A stretch of 62,395 nt of DNA, taken from positions 1 through 62,395 of the forward strand of contig BDTX01000022.1 in the NCBI GenBank assembly GCA_002897615.1. Direction: 5' to 3'. Of this stretch, positions 8,064 to 15,774 are shown piece after piece; the first letter of the stretch is position 1, and the number at the start of each line of letters is the position of its first letter. Source of the DNA: a bacterium BMS3Bbin14. GTDB taxonomy: Bacteria > Desulfobacterota > Desulfobulbia > Desulfobulbales > Desulfobulbaceae. The notes beneath the pieces are model-generated. The model had not been told where the DNA came from, did not search any database, and worked only from the letters and a program-made list of their open reading frames with translations. Both the position numbers and the translations under genes were made by a program.

Positions 8064-9551
8064 CTAGAAATCCTCCAGCCACTGGCTTTCGGTTTCGTTC
8101 TCCTGCTGTCGCATCTGCGCTTTCGCCGTCAGGGCCAGCAGATCCTTCACCTTGCGCCGGGTTCTGTTCCCGAGAACGTCCTGGGCCACCAGTATCAGCT
8201 CAAACTTTGAGCCGGCGGCATGCTCAGGCAGGTCCACGGTCACATCAGCCGGGAAATGATCGCCGGCCGCCGCCTTGACGATCCGGCCGCCATCCTGGTA
8301 AATCCTCAACCACCAGAATGACAGCGGCGTAGACACGGAATTGGCCAGGGCCAGCCGCAGCTTCCTGTCCTTTTTCTCCACATCCAGGCTGATTTTCGGG
8401 GGGGTACGCCGCAGGGCGACCTTCTGTTCCGCGGATGCGGTCAGGCCGGCCCGGTCCCAGGCGCTTACTCTGATCAGGTAGACCCCGTCCGGTGCCGGTA
8501 TGCTGCCGCTGGTATAACCGTTCCAGTTTATCCGTTCCGGAACCTGACCGGCGGCCTCCTGGTAAACAATAGTTTCATTGTCCTTGTTGAATACGGCCAC
8601 GTTCCACCTGTCTAGCAATTCCGGGTCGGGCATCGTCGTAATGATGGCCAGGGAACGGCTGAAGGTGACCAGTCCGTCAAGCTCCTTGCCCACGGCATGG
8701 ACGACCAGGGACGGGGGGGCGTTGTCGACATGATACCGCCCGAGGATGACTGTTTCCCGGCGGCCGGAAGGCTGTTTAACAACCAGGGTCACCTGGTAGG
8801 TACCGGCTGCTCTCTGAGCCGGCCATGATGCAGTAACGCCATATTCTTCCTCATTCAGGGTCGCCGGGTAGACCCGGTCACCGACCTGTATCGACGCCTT
8901 GCTCCCCGGCTTGATCCGGCTCGTCGCACTGATGATGACCCGGCACTCAACCCGCCGGCCGGGCTGAACATATTCAGGGCGCAGGACAATGGAAGTGAGA
9001 GTGAGCCCCACTCCGGCCGGGCCGGCCGGGTTAATCTTACCGGGAAAGGAAGCCAGCAGCGTCGGAAAATAGACCTTGAACAGATCAGCCATTGTTTCGG
9101 GGTCGGACAGGGCCAGCAGATTCTGCAAATCATCCAGAGACAAGGCCTTGGTCGTTGTCCAGATGGTCCGGCCGTCGCTGGTCCTGATGAGTTGCAGGCT
9201 CAGGGCCACGGCGGCTGACGGAGTCTGGTCCAACTGGCAGACTGTCCCCTGGAGAATCAGGTCCGCACCAAGCTCTTTCCCGGCCGCTGCTATGGCCTGG
9301 CTATCCAATCTCCCCAGGGTCCGGATACGATGCCTGACCATGAACGCCATGATCTCCTTGGCGGGGATGAGTGTATTCCCCAGCTTCCCGGCCTGCCGGC
9401 GGAGATAACCGGTAAGGGGTAAATTCACGCCGTTGGCGTCCCGGGTCAGGTCCAGTAAAGGGAAAACGGCCAGGGATCCTGCCCCGGCGGCGGCAGGCGG
9501 AAAGAACGCGGCCAGGAGGAGAGCAAGTGCTGTTAAACGGAAAAATTTCAT
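8064..9551 (-). CDS. CsgG/TolB-N-like domain plus Ig-like domains, exported
   Basis: Exported protein of 495 residues with a signal peptide (about 1-22). The first 150 or so residues resemble the CsgG/TolB-N fold (SLAVFPLLDLTR, ELGADLILQGTV, LQLIRTSDGRTIW). The remainder is beta-rich and looks like two or three Ig-like/FlgD-like modules; the segment APDGVYLIRVSAWDRAG is typical of FlgD Ig repeats. No membrane segment beyond the signal. The ATG at 9551 has no clear Shine-Dalgarno. A short palindromic repeat lies just upstream. I do not recognise a named family for the whole chain. Inference: periplasmic or surface assembly factor of the cytochrome locus. Confidence 0.7.
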   Translation of the reverse strand: MKFFRLTALALLLAAFFPPAAAGAGSLAVFPLLDLTRDANGVNLPLTGYLRRQAGKLGNTLIPAKEIMAFMVRHRIRTLGRLDSQAIAAAGKELGADLILQGTVCQLDQTPSAAVALSLQLIRTSDGRTIWTTTKALSLDDLQNLLALSDPETMADLFKVYFPTLLASFPGKINPAGPAGVGLTLTSIVLRPEYVQPGRRVECRVIISATSRIKPGSKASIQVGDRVYPATLNEEEYGVTASWPAQRAAGTYQVTLVVKQPSGRRETVILGRYHVDNAPPSLVVHAVGKELDGLVTFSRSLAIITTMPDPELLDRWNVAVFNKDNETIVYQEAAGQVPERINWNGYTSGSIPAPDGVYLIRVSAWDRAGLTASAEQKVALRRTPPKISLDVEKKDRKLRLALANSVSTPLSFWWLRIYQDGGRIVKAAAGDHFPADVTVDLPEHAAGSKFELILVAQDVLGNRTRRKVKDLLALTAKAQMRQQENETESQWLEDF

Positions 9552-9557
9552 TAAGTT

Positions 9558-9601
9558 TTACGCACCAAATTTACGGCGCATAGGTGCATGAAATGCACCT
9601 A
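9558..9601. repeat. GTGCAT palindrome overlapping a stop codon
   Basis: A 21-base near-perfect palindrome (9581-9601), TAGGTGCAT facing ATGCACCTA, follows a degenerate half copy near 9558. Its outer three bases on the minus strand are the TAG stop codon of the lipoprotein gene at 9599-10216. Confidence 0.75.
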
Positions 9602-10216
9602 CCGGGGGATGGTGGCCAGCATGTCTCTGGTCAGGACCAGCGCCAGTTGGAAACTATCCTGCGGGTCCAGGCCAAACAGCCTCTCCCATACCGAATAGCC
9701 GTTCCGATGCGCGCTGGACTGCCATAAAACCTCGGCCGACTCGCTGTCTACCAGCTTCAGGGTCAACGAAACCTCGGGATAGGAAAACGAGCCGGCTTTG
9801 TTCGAGCCGATGTCGTTGACGGTCCCGTCGATAAAAGCCTGCACCCCGAGCCGCTGCCCCAGCCTTTTCAAAATAGGCGTCCCCATGGGTTTGTCCTTGC
9901 CGACGGCCATTTCCTGAAGGGCGCTGTCGACAATCCCCTTGTCGACAACGTCGAAAATGCCCATGGATAAAATCTGGGTGGTGGTGATGTCCCGGATCCG
10001 CCTGGCGGCAAATTTATCACCGGTGTTATTGGTAAAGGGCAGAACCGCCACTTTTTTCACATAACGCAGATCCGTTTTCTGGCGGACAAAGGTCGATTCG
10101 TCCTGCCGGGCGGCGCAACCGGACAGTGACATAAGAATGATTACCGCCAGGGCCAAAACCTGGAATTGACCGAGATAAGCTAAAAACTTGCGTTGAGGCG
10201 TGTATTTAAGTTCCAT
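9599..10216 (-). CDS. CsgG-like (GNA1162/LpoB-type) outer-membrane lipoprotein
   Basis: Lipoprotein of 205 residues; signal peptide ends in LSGC-AA (Cys at about 34). The mature part contains KVAVLPFTNNTGDKFAARRI, TQILSMGIFDVVD, LGQRLGVQAFIDGTV and LTLKLVDSESAEVLWQ, a clear CsgG/LpoB-like fold. The ATG follows AAGGGG at good spacing and overlaps the barrel gene by 37 bases. The stop codon is provided by a palindromic repeat. Adjacent to a barrel gene, it could be an export pore subunit or a barrel-associated cofactor; the sequence does not decide. Confidence 0.77.
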   Translation of the reverse strand: MELKYTPQRKFLAYLGQFQVLALAVIILMSLSGCAARQDESTFVRQKTDLRYVKKVAVLPFTNNTGDKFAARRIRDITTTQILSMGIFDVVDKGIVDSALQEMAVGKDKPMGTPILKRLGQRLGVQAFIDGTVNDIGSNKAGSFSYPEVSLTLKLVDSESAEVLWQSSAHRNGYSVWERLFGLDPQDSFQLALVLTRDMLATIPR

Positions 10217-12435
10217 GAGTCCCCTTCTTCCATCATTGAATAGTTGGCGTTTGTATCGAGCGTCAGGTAGTCACTCAGGTTCCAGCTCCACTTAAAATTA
10301 AAACTATTGATCGTCTCTGCCGGTATTGCATTCAACCTGTACCCCACGGTCACGTGGGTTTTGTCCGTTTGCAGCACGGAAAGCTGGCTGTCGAACAGCA
10401 TTGATGAACGTCCCCCCCCGCCGTCACCATAACCGAGGGTGCCCTGAAACAGAAAGGCGAGCATGTCCGAGGGCCGATAATTCGCCTGGATCGTGGTGTT
10501 GCCGGACGACCGGCTGCCACTGCTGGTGGTGCCGATGGAACTGACATCAGCGGCATTATAATCAGTAAGCAGGTCAACCACAAGGTTATCGCGCATCCGC
10601 GAAGTCATTCTCAAGCTTGCCCCCAGGTAGTGACTGCTCTGATTTGTTTTCTCATTGGTGTTGAAATTAAGATACAGATCAAGGTCGGAGGTCAGACCGG
10701 GATAGAGAGTGGCCGAGTTCAGCCAGTTGATGGTGTGATTGGTCGATAGCCGTTGACCGTCTTCATAATTCTCGTAGCGGGTGAGGCCCAGGCTTGACTC
10801 CAGGGTATTGAGGGGCCGGGAAAGAATGGTCAGACCATAGCTGCGGGATTCCCGGTCGGCACTCTCGGAATTGTTTTCAATGGTATTGTTGACTGTCAGG
10901 CTCGGCTGGAAATACCGGCTATACAGCCACTTGAAAACGGCCGACTGATCAAGACGGTCCCGGTCATTGCCCCGGTTGCTGTCATTTTTGTTCCACGAAA
11001 GGGTATAGGCGAACCGGGTGTCCGCGGTCGGATTGACGCCCAGGCCCAGGTTGGTCTTGTAGTTCGTGGTACGCTGCCGGCTCGAGACGTAACCATGCTC
11101 ACCGCCCAGCCGCTGATACGCCGCCAGTTCGGTAACCTGCACAGCCAGGGCCGCCGGCCAGCCGGTCACCACCAGCTTGAGGTAGACTCCCTTGACCCCG
11201 CCGGCGTTGACCTCAAACCGGAATTCATCCTTATTGAATACCGTCCCGGCATTGGTAATTTCCTTTTTCCAGGTCATGCCGTCATCACTGGAATACAGGT
11301 CCCACCTCAGAGACGAGGTATCGGCGGTGAGCAGGGCGTTATCCTTAGTCGTGTACACATAAATGGTATCGACGGGCTGCAAATTCGTCATAATGGCCAG
11401 ATTGACCGGCTTGCCGAAACTGATGCTCACCGCGGCCGTCGAGGTGTCGCCGTCAATCAGGGCCGGGACCGACGGCAGGGTGCCGGTTTCCGGGGTGGCA
11501 TCGTCACCGGCCAGGGCCTGGGAGACGGGGACCGGCACCAGGGCGGTCCCCCCCTTCCCGGTCCGGGCGGCAAAATCGGTATTGGTCCGGTCGATCTGCT
11601 GCGAAAAATTGAACATGACGCGGTTGTGCCAGAACCGGTCCTGGTAATCAAGACGGCCGAAATGCCGAACCTGGTCGGTTTCGCTGCGCTGCACGTCATC
11701 GGTATTCAACGATTTAAAGTAGTTGTAGTTGAGTTTGAGTTTTTGATTGTAGTTCCAGCTGGCCAGCAGTTCCCGCCAGTTCCTGCTGCTGTTGATGATA
11801 TGAACGGCTGCCCCGTCGTCCACCCGGCTGCCGCCGGTTCTTACCTGCAGGACGGGCCACCAGCGATAGTCCCAGGCACTGGCGAGGCTGGTCTCCCAGG
11901 AGCGGGTCAGCTGGTCCGCCCTGCCGGCGCCGTGGCTGCTGTTGACATAGCCGGATAACCGGGCCCGAAAGAGGTCATTGTTAACATCCAGGTTCAGAGA
12001 AGGCGATATCGTTTCCCTGGTGCCCCGGCCGGTTGTCCGGCTCTGATTGTAATCCATAGCGGCATTGAGCCTGATTGCCTTCGATATCCGGGGATACCAC
12101 TGGAGATAATATCTCTGGATGTACCTCCGGATGTTATCCGAACTGGTATCCGAGCTGGTGTCCCGGCCGGAGATATCGGCACGCCACGACGCATCAAGGC
12201 TGAGCGGTTTGGCCGCACAAGGGCCGGCCATCAAAATGCAGGCGCAGGTCAGTACTGCGATTGACAGAAATCCTGCCCTGTATCGAGTTGTCTCTTTCAA
12301 ATCAACGATGAATAAAGTCGATGGAGGCCGCCGACAGGCCACCCTCCGGGTGAATGAATCACGGCAACTGTGCCGGGGCGCCTTTTTTTTCAGGGTAAAC
12401 ATGACACCGAAACCGGCGCAAACTCCACCGGCCAA
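10180..12435 (-). CDS. Outer-membrane beta-barrel with discoidin-like insert
   Basis: Large predicted outer-membrane protein, 751 residues if translated from the TTG at 12435. The signal peptide (RAGFLSIAVLTCACILMAG, cleavage near CAA-KP) starts only about residue 46, so the true start may be the TTG at 12300; neither start has a good Shine-Dalgarno. The body is full of amphipathic strands with aromatic ends, and the chain ends in ASF, the C-terminal Phe typical of BAM substrates. Around residues 335-445 an insert resembles an F5/8-type C (discoidin) domain (DGDTSTAAVSISFGKPVNL, YSSDDGMTWKKEI, VYLKLVVTGW). Lying between the filament cytochromes and CsgG-like lipoproteins, it is a candidate porin sheath or secretion pore of the electron conduit. 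Confidence 0.75.
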   Translation of the reverse strand: MAGGVCAGFGVMFTLKKKAPRHSCRDSFTRRVACRRPPSTLFIVDLKETTRYRAGFLSIAVLTCACILMAGPCAAKPLSLDASWRADISGRDTSSDTSSDNIRRYIQRYYLQWYPRISKAIRLNAAMDYNQSRTTGRGTRETISPSLNLDVNNDLFRARLSGYVNSSHGAGRADQLTRSWETSLASAWDYRWWPVLQVRTGGSRVDDGAAVHIINSSRNWRELLASWNYNQKLKLNYNYFKSLNTDDVQRSETDQVRHFGRLDYQDRFWHNRVMFNFSQQIDRTNTDFAARTGKGGTALVPVPVSQALAGDDATPETGTLPSVPALIDGDTSTAAVSISFGKPVNLAIMTNLQPVDTIYVYTTKDNALLTADTSSLRWDLYSSDDGMTWKKEITNAGTVFNKDEFRFEVNAGGVKGVYLKLVVTGWPAALAVQVTELAAYQRLGGEHGYVSSRQRTTNYKTNLGLGVNPTADTRFAYTLSWNKNDSNRGNDRDRLDQSAVFKWLYSRYFQPSLTVNNTIENNSESADRESRSYGLTILSRPLNTLESSLGLTRYENYEDGQRLSTNHTINWLNSATLYPGLTSDLDLYLNFNTNEKTNQSSHYLGASLRMTSRMRDNLVVDLLTDYNAADVSSIGTTSSGSRSSGNTTIQANYRPSDMLAFLFQGTLGYGDGGGGRSSMLFDSQLSVLQTDKTHVTVGYRLNAIPAETINSFNFKWSWNLSDYLTLDTNANYSMMEEGDSWNLNTRLNASF

Positions 12436-12548
12436 GAACCATGCCGCGCCATCATTGTCTCATTTTTTTCTCCCCGTCATCAAACAGAAATCCGGCGGGC
12501 CGGATGCGGGGCAGGCTTGCACTATTGGTGACACCACAGAATCAATAA

Positions 12549-12577
12549 ATCATAGAAATACATTCAAAGTCAATCAA
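12549..12577 (-). promoter_or_regulatory. Sigma70-like promoter for the barrel operon
   Basis: On the minus strand TTGATT (complement of 12572-12577), a 17-base spacer and TATGAT (complement of 12549-12554) form a good -35/-10 pair. It lies about 115-250 bases before the possible starts of the barrel gene and downstream of the strong terminator, so it would give the barrel-to-OmcS run its own transcript. Confidence 0.5.
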
Positions 12578-12696
12578 TAAATGAACGGGAAATGTTGAAT
12601 AACCTGATAAAATTGAAGATAAAATGCGGTCCATTCCGCAACGGCTGCGCAGAGAGAGGCGGGGCCTAACCGCCAGCAACTCTTTTTCGCCCGGAC

Positions 12697-12734
12697 AAAA
12701 AAAAACCATCCCCGGCCGGGGATGGTTTTTTTTT
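12697..12734. terminator. Strong bidirectional intrinsic terminator
   Basis: A perfect 10-base-pair stem, CCATCCCCGG facing CCGGGGATGG with its centre at 12715/12716, is flanked by nine A on one side and nine T on the other. It works on both strands. It lies 27 bases after the stop of the second OmcS-like gene and isolates that transcript from the barrel operon. Confidence 0.92.
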
Positions 12735-12761
12735 GTTGCAGGAGCACACCTCCTGCTGTTT

Positions 12762-13934
12762 TCAGCCGTCCTTGGTCGTGTGACACGTAAAGCAACCGGT
12801 GCCCTGACCAGCGCCGGTCGTGCCAACCGTTATCAGGCTGTAATCCCAGCGCAGCAGATCGGCATATGGCGAACCGTGGACCCGGTGGCAGGAAATACAC
12901 ATGACGATGGCACCATTCGTAGTATTACCATATGCGACGGAGTCGCTTGTCGTGCCGGTTAATGTTTTATGACCGACAGGAACCATGGGGTCATAGGTGG
13001 TGTAGAAAGAGTACTCGGTACCTGACGCCTTGTTGTTCATGTCATAATCGGTGGGATGCCTGATCCACGGCGAGGCCATGGTGCCACCTGAACCTTGGAT
13101 ACCCTGAACACCGGTGTAGGTGCCGGCGCTGTTATGGAAGGCGCCATGGCACTGGGCGCAGAGCGAACTGATGGTGGTGGGGTCTACCACGGAATCAGTA
13201 GCCCGATCGGCACCCTTATACTCATTGTGGTGAGTGGAGTCAGGCTGGTATTCCCAGCGATTGGTTGAACCATTCAACTCCGTACCCTCTACTCCCAGGA
13301 GAAAACGATAGCTTGTCCCGACAGTCAAACCGTCGATGGTCGAATCGTTGGCATGATGGGCACCGTGTACGGCACTGAAATTGTTGGTCTTGGTCCGGTC
13401 ACCATGACAGCCGGCGGTACCGGCGCAGGTCAGATAACTCCCGGATGCGAGGCCTTCAGCAGCTACCCTCGCAGACCAGGAAGTAGAGTCCGAATCACCG
13501 GGCGGAGAGGTCAAGGGGCCGGCAGTAACGCCAAGCATATCGACATTATGGCCGCCGCCGACAGCAACAGGATCACCGCCGCCGGCAGAGCCGCCGCCGT
13601 TGACGCACCAGTAAAAATTACCGCCGGCCAGGGTGTTCCCGGTCAGGCCGTACACCGGAGCCGTTGTCCCTGAATACACATAGGGCCTGGTGTTGGTGCC
13701 GTCATTGGTACCGGTGTGACACTCGATGCAGTTGCCGCGCAACAGGGTATCGTTGGGCGTAGTCGAACCGTTATAGGTCATGGGCGAGCCGTTCTGACTG
13801 TTATGCATGGTGTGACAGTCAGAGCAGGGCCCCTGGGCGGAAGCCGAGGCGAACCGGGGCAGACATATCATAGCCCCCACTCCCAATGCCGCCGCCGCGA
13901 CCAGGTAACCTTTTTTGATCTTTGCCAATCTCAT
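12762..13934 (-). CDS. OmcS-like hexahaem nanowire cytochrome, copy 2
   Basis: Second OmcS-family cytochrome, 390 residues. The ATG at 13934 was chosen because GGGGAGG ends nine bases before it; an ATG at 13943 abuts that site too closely. Signal peptide about 1-33. Haem motifs CSDCH (37-41), CIECH (69-73), atypical CX5CH (170-177), CAQCH (259-263), then CISCH and a C-terminal CFTCH. HTMHNS, GGGHN, IRHPTDYDMN and CHRVHGSPY match copy 1, as does a non-haem Cys in FYWCVNGGG. It is transcribed alone: own promoter region upstream and a strong terminator downstream, which would allow high expression of a filament subunit. Function by homology: polymerising extracellular electron carrier. Confidence 0.88.
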   Translation of the reverse strand: MRLAKIKKGYLVAAAALGVGAMICLPRFASASAQGPCSDCHTMHNSQNGSPMTYNGSTTPNDTLLRGNCIECHTGTNDGTNTRPYVYSGTTAPVYGLTGNTLAGGNFYWCVNGGGSAGGGDPVAVGGGHNVDMLGVTAGPLTSPPGDSDSTSWSARVAAEGLASGSYLTCAGTAGCHGDRTKTNNFSAVHGAHHANDSTIDGLTVGTSYRFLLGVEGTELNGSTNRWEYQPDSTHHNEYKGADRATDSVVDPTTISSLCAQCHGAFHNSAGTYTGVQGIQGSGGTMASPWIRHPTDYDMNNKASGTEYSFYTTYDPMVPVGHKTLTGTTSDSVAYGNTTNGAIVMCISCHRVHGSPYADLLRWDYSLITVGTTGAGQGTGCFTCHTTKDG

Positions 13935-14363
13935 TCCGTTCATCCTCCCCTCTTTCTTAATCGTTGTCCACCCAGTAATCATCCCCTCTCTTCCCGGCCG
14001 CCCACCGGCGGCTGTCATGCGGAATCAAGGTTATGCCTGGATTGGCCGTAGCATAAGCTACATATACCTATCCTTATATAATCTCTATACCCTCCCGGCT
14101 CCTTCCTTCCCCTCTATAACATCAATTCAAGCCCGCGACAAGTTTTTTTTTAATCTTTTAATAATGTTAGCATGCAAAATACAAGCCAGAGTTCACCTCC
14201 GGCCCAGATATCCCTCTTTCAATTTCGACGGCCCTGCCAACCGAAAAACCAGCTGCTTGCTGCCTGTACCATGCTCCATGATTACAATTCAGTCATCCGA
14301 TTGTTATTCGAGCTTCATAATGGTAACCAGGCACCAAATTCTATCGCCACTTCCGTCAAGAGA
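13935..14363. other. Intergenic leader of the OmcS-like gene 2
   Basis: No gene seen. It contains a promoter candidate (listed) and would give a leader of roughly 170 bases with two small hairpins on the minus strand: GTAGC/GCTAC near 14045-14060 and CCGCC/GGCGG near 14000-14015. I looked for a c-di-GMP-I (GEMM) riboswitch, common before Geobacter cytochromes, and did not find its core. Confidence 0.4.
14113..14141 (-). promoter_or_regulatory. Sigma70-like promoter for OmcS-like gene 2
   Basis: Minus-strand TTGTCG (complement of 14136-14141), 17-base spacer, TATAGA (complement of 14113-14118). It fits transcription of the monocistronic cytochrome gene at 12762-13934. Confidence 0.45.
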
Positions 14364-15770
14364 TCAAATGGTGCCGGCGGGGCCGGCATGCCCCTTGACT
14401 TCCGCCTGCTGGCCGGACTCGAACCCGGGCCCCAGGTACTGCCGCATCTCACTGGTTTTCATGGGCCGAGGTTTATTCGTGTCCCGGCTCCGGTCGTAAA
14501 CGAACGGGACCCGGAAAAGTGGAAACTTATAAGCAAACCGGACATCAAAGATCTGGACCCGCTGGTTAAAAAGGTCGGAAACCAACAGCTGATCCTTGCG
14601 GTTCAAGGCCAGCCTGGTGGGATAGCGGAACCAGCCCGGACTGTAGCCCATGCCGCCGAACTCATACATAAACCTGCCGCTCATATCATAGATAAGAATG
14701 GCCTGGCGCATGTAGTCCGCCACAAAGACTACTTGTCTTTTTTCATCAATGGCCAGCCCCATGGGACGGCTCAACTTGCCGGATACACCACCCTTGGCGC
14801 CGAACGAATAGAGCAGTTCTTCGGACGAATTATAGACATAGACCTTGCTGGTTTCCTCGCTGAGAAGAAAGAGATCCCCATGGGAGTTAATCTTGAGAGC
14901 GATCACCTGCACCGGCCCGAGCGCGGACTCGTTCTCCCGGGGATAGCCCTTGCCGGATACCCTGGGCCGCAGTTCCGCCGGCAGCCCCGAAAGGTCAATC
15001 CCCGACTCCGGCCGAACTTTCTCCTTCTGTTCGGCTTTCTCTTTATTTTCGGCCGCCTTGCCGACAGCGGCAACGGCGGTCCGGCCAAGAACCATGTCTA
15101 TGGGTTTCAGCCAGTGGGAGAATTGACCGTCCTTATTCAGGACCAGTACGCCGCGGCTGCTCAGCCCGGTCACATAGATCAAGCCGGCCCGGTTGACCGC
15201 AATAGAGGTGGGGACAAAATTTTTCGTCTTCGGCATACCCGCCAGGGGAAACGTCTTGACCGGGAAAAAGGCCTGGTTTAGAACAGTGATCCTGGCCGGT
15301 TCCGTCGCGGTCCGCCCCTGGCAGACATAGATCAGGTCGTCGCGGCCAATGAAAAGCGCGCGGGGAGCATCCACGCCCCGGCCCCGGCCCAGCGCCACCT
15401 CGGGGAAGTCGTTGGCTCCGTAGACCACCACCTTGCCGCCGTCACCGCCCACCACCACATAGGTTTCGTCCGCCCGGCGATCATAGAAAATTGCGCCGGG
15501 AAAGCCGAATGGCCGGCCGTTCTCGTCCCGGGTCAGGATGGCAACGACCTTGGCCCTGATTTTGCTTTTCCGCCCGTTACGGTTATTGGCCTCTTGCTCC
15601 CGGCCGCCCCCTGCCGCCTGTCCGGCAGCGGCGGCCGGTTCAACCGAGGTCCGGGGAGCCGTGGTATCAGCCGCGGCGGGCGTATCTGCCGGCCGCACAC
15701 CACAGCGGCCGGAGACCGGCACCAGGAACATAGACAACACCAGGACCGACAGCGGCCAGGCCCGCTTCAT
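14364..15770 (-). CDS. NHL/6-bladed beta-propeller protein, copy 2
   Basis: Exported beta-propeller of 468 residues from the ATG at 15770, which begins a signal peptide (KRAWPLSVLVLSMFLVPVSG); earlier in-frame starts at 15800 and 15806 lie inside the 10-haem gene. After the signal comes a low-complexity Ala/Thr/Pro-rich linker (about 25-60), then propeller blades (IYVTGLSSRGVLVLNKDG, VVFVADYMRQAILIYDMSG, LLVSDLFNQRVQIF). An insert of about 45 residues rich in Lys/Glu interrupts the middle. It starts four bases after the stop of the 10-haem cytochrome and is larger than the propeller at 1465-2358. Probably an exported partner of the cytochromes; exact role unknown. Confidence 0.8.
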   Translation of the reverse strand: MKRAWPLSVLVLSMFLVPVSGRCGVRPADTPAAADTTAPRTSVEPAAAAGQAAGGGREQEANNRNGRKSKIRAKVVAILTRDENGRPFGFPGAIFYDRRADETYVVVGGDGGKVVVYGANDFPEVALGRGRGVDAPRALFIGRDDLIYVCQGRTATEPARITVLNQAFFPVKTFPLAGMPKTKNFVPTSIAVNRAGLIYVTGLSSRGVLVLNKDGQFSHWLKPIDMVLGRTAVAAVGKAAENKEKAEQKEKVRPESGIDLSGLPAELRPRVSGKGYPRENESALGPVQVIALKINSHGDLFLLSEETSKVYVYNSSEELLYSFGAKGGVSGKLSRPMGLAIDEKRQVVFVADYMRQAILIYDMSGRFMYEFGGMGYSPGWFRYPTRLALNRKDQLLVSDLFNQRVQIFDVRFAYKFPLFRVPFVYDRSRDTNKPRPMKTSEMRQYLGPGFESGQQAEVKGHAGPAGTI

Positions 15771-15774
15771 GATA

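Noticed and set aside
13935..14110. Possible c-di-GMP-I (GEMM) riboswitch before OmcS-like gene 2
   Set aside because: The conserved GEMM core could not be found on the minus strand, only two small hairpins.
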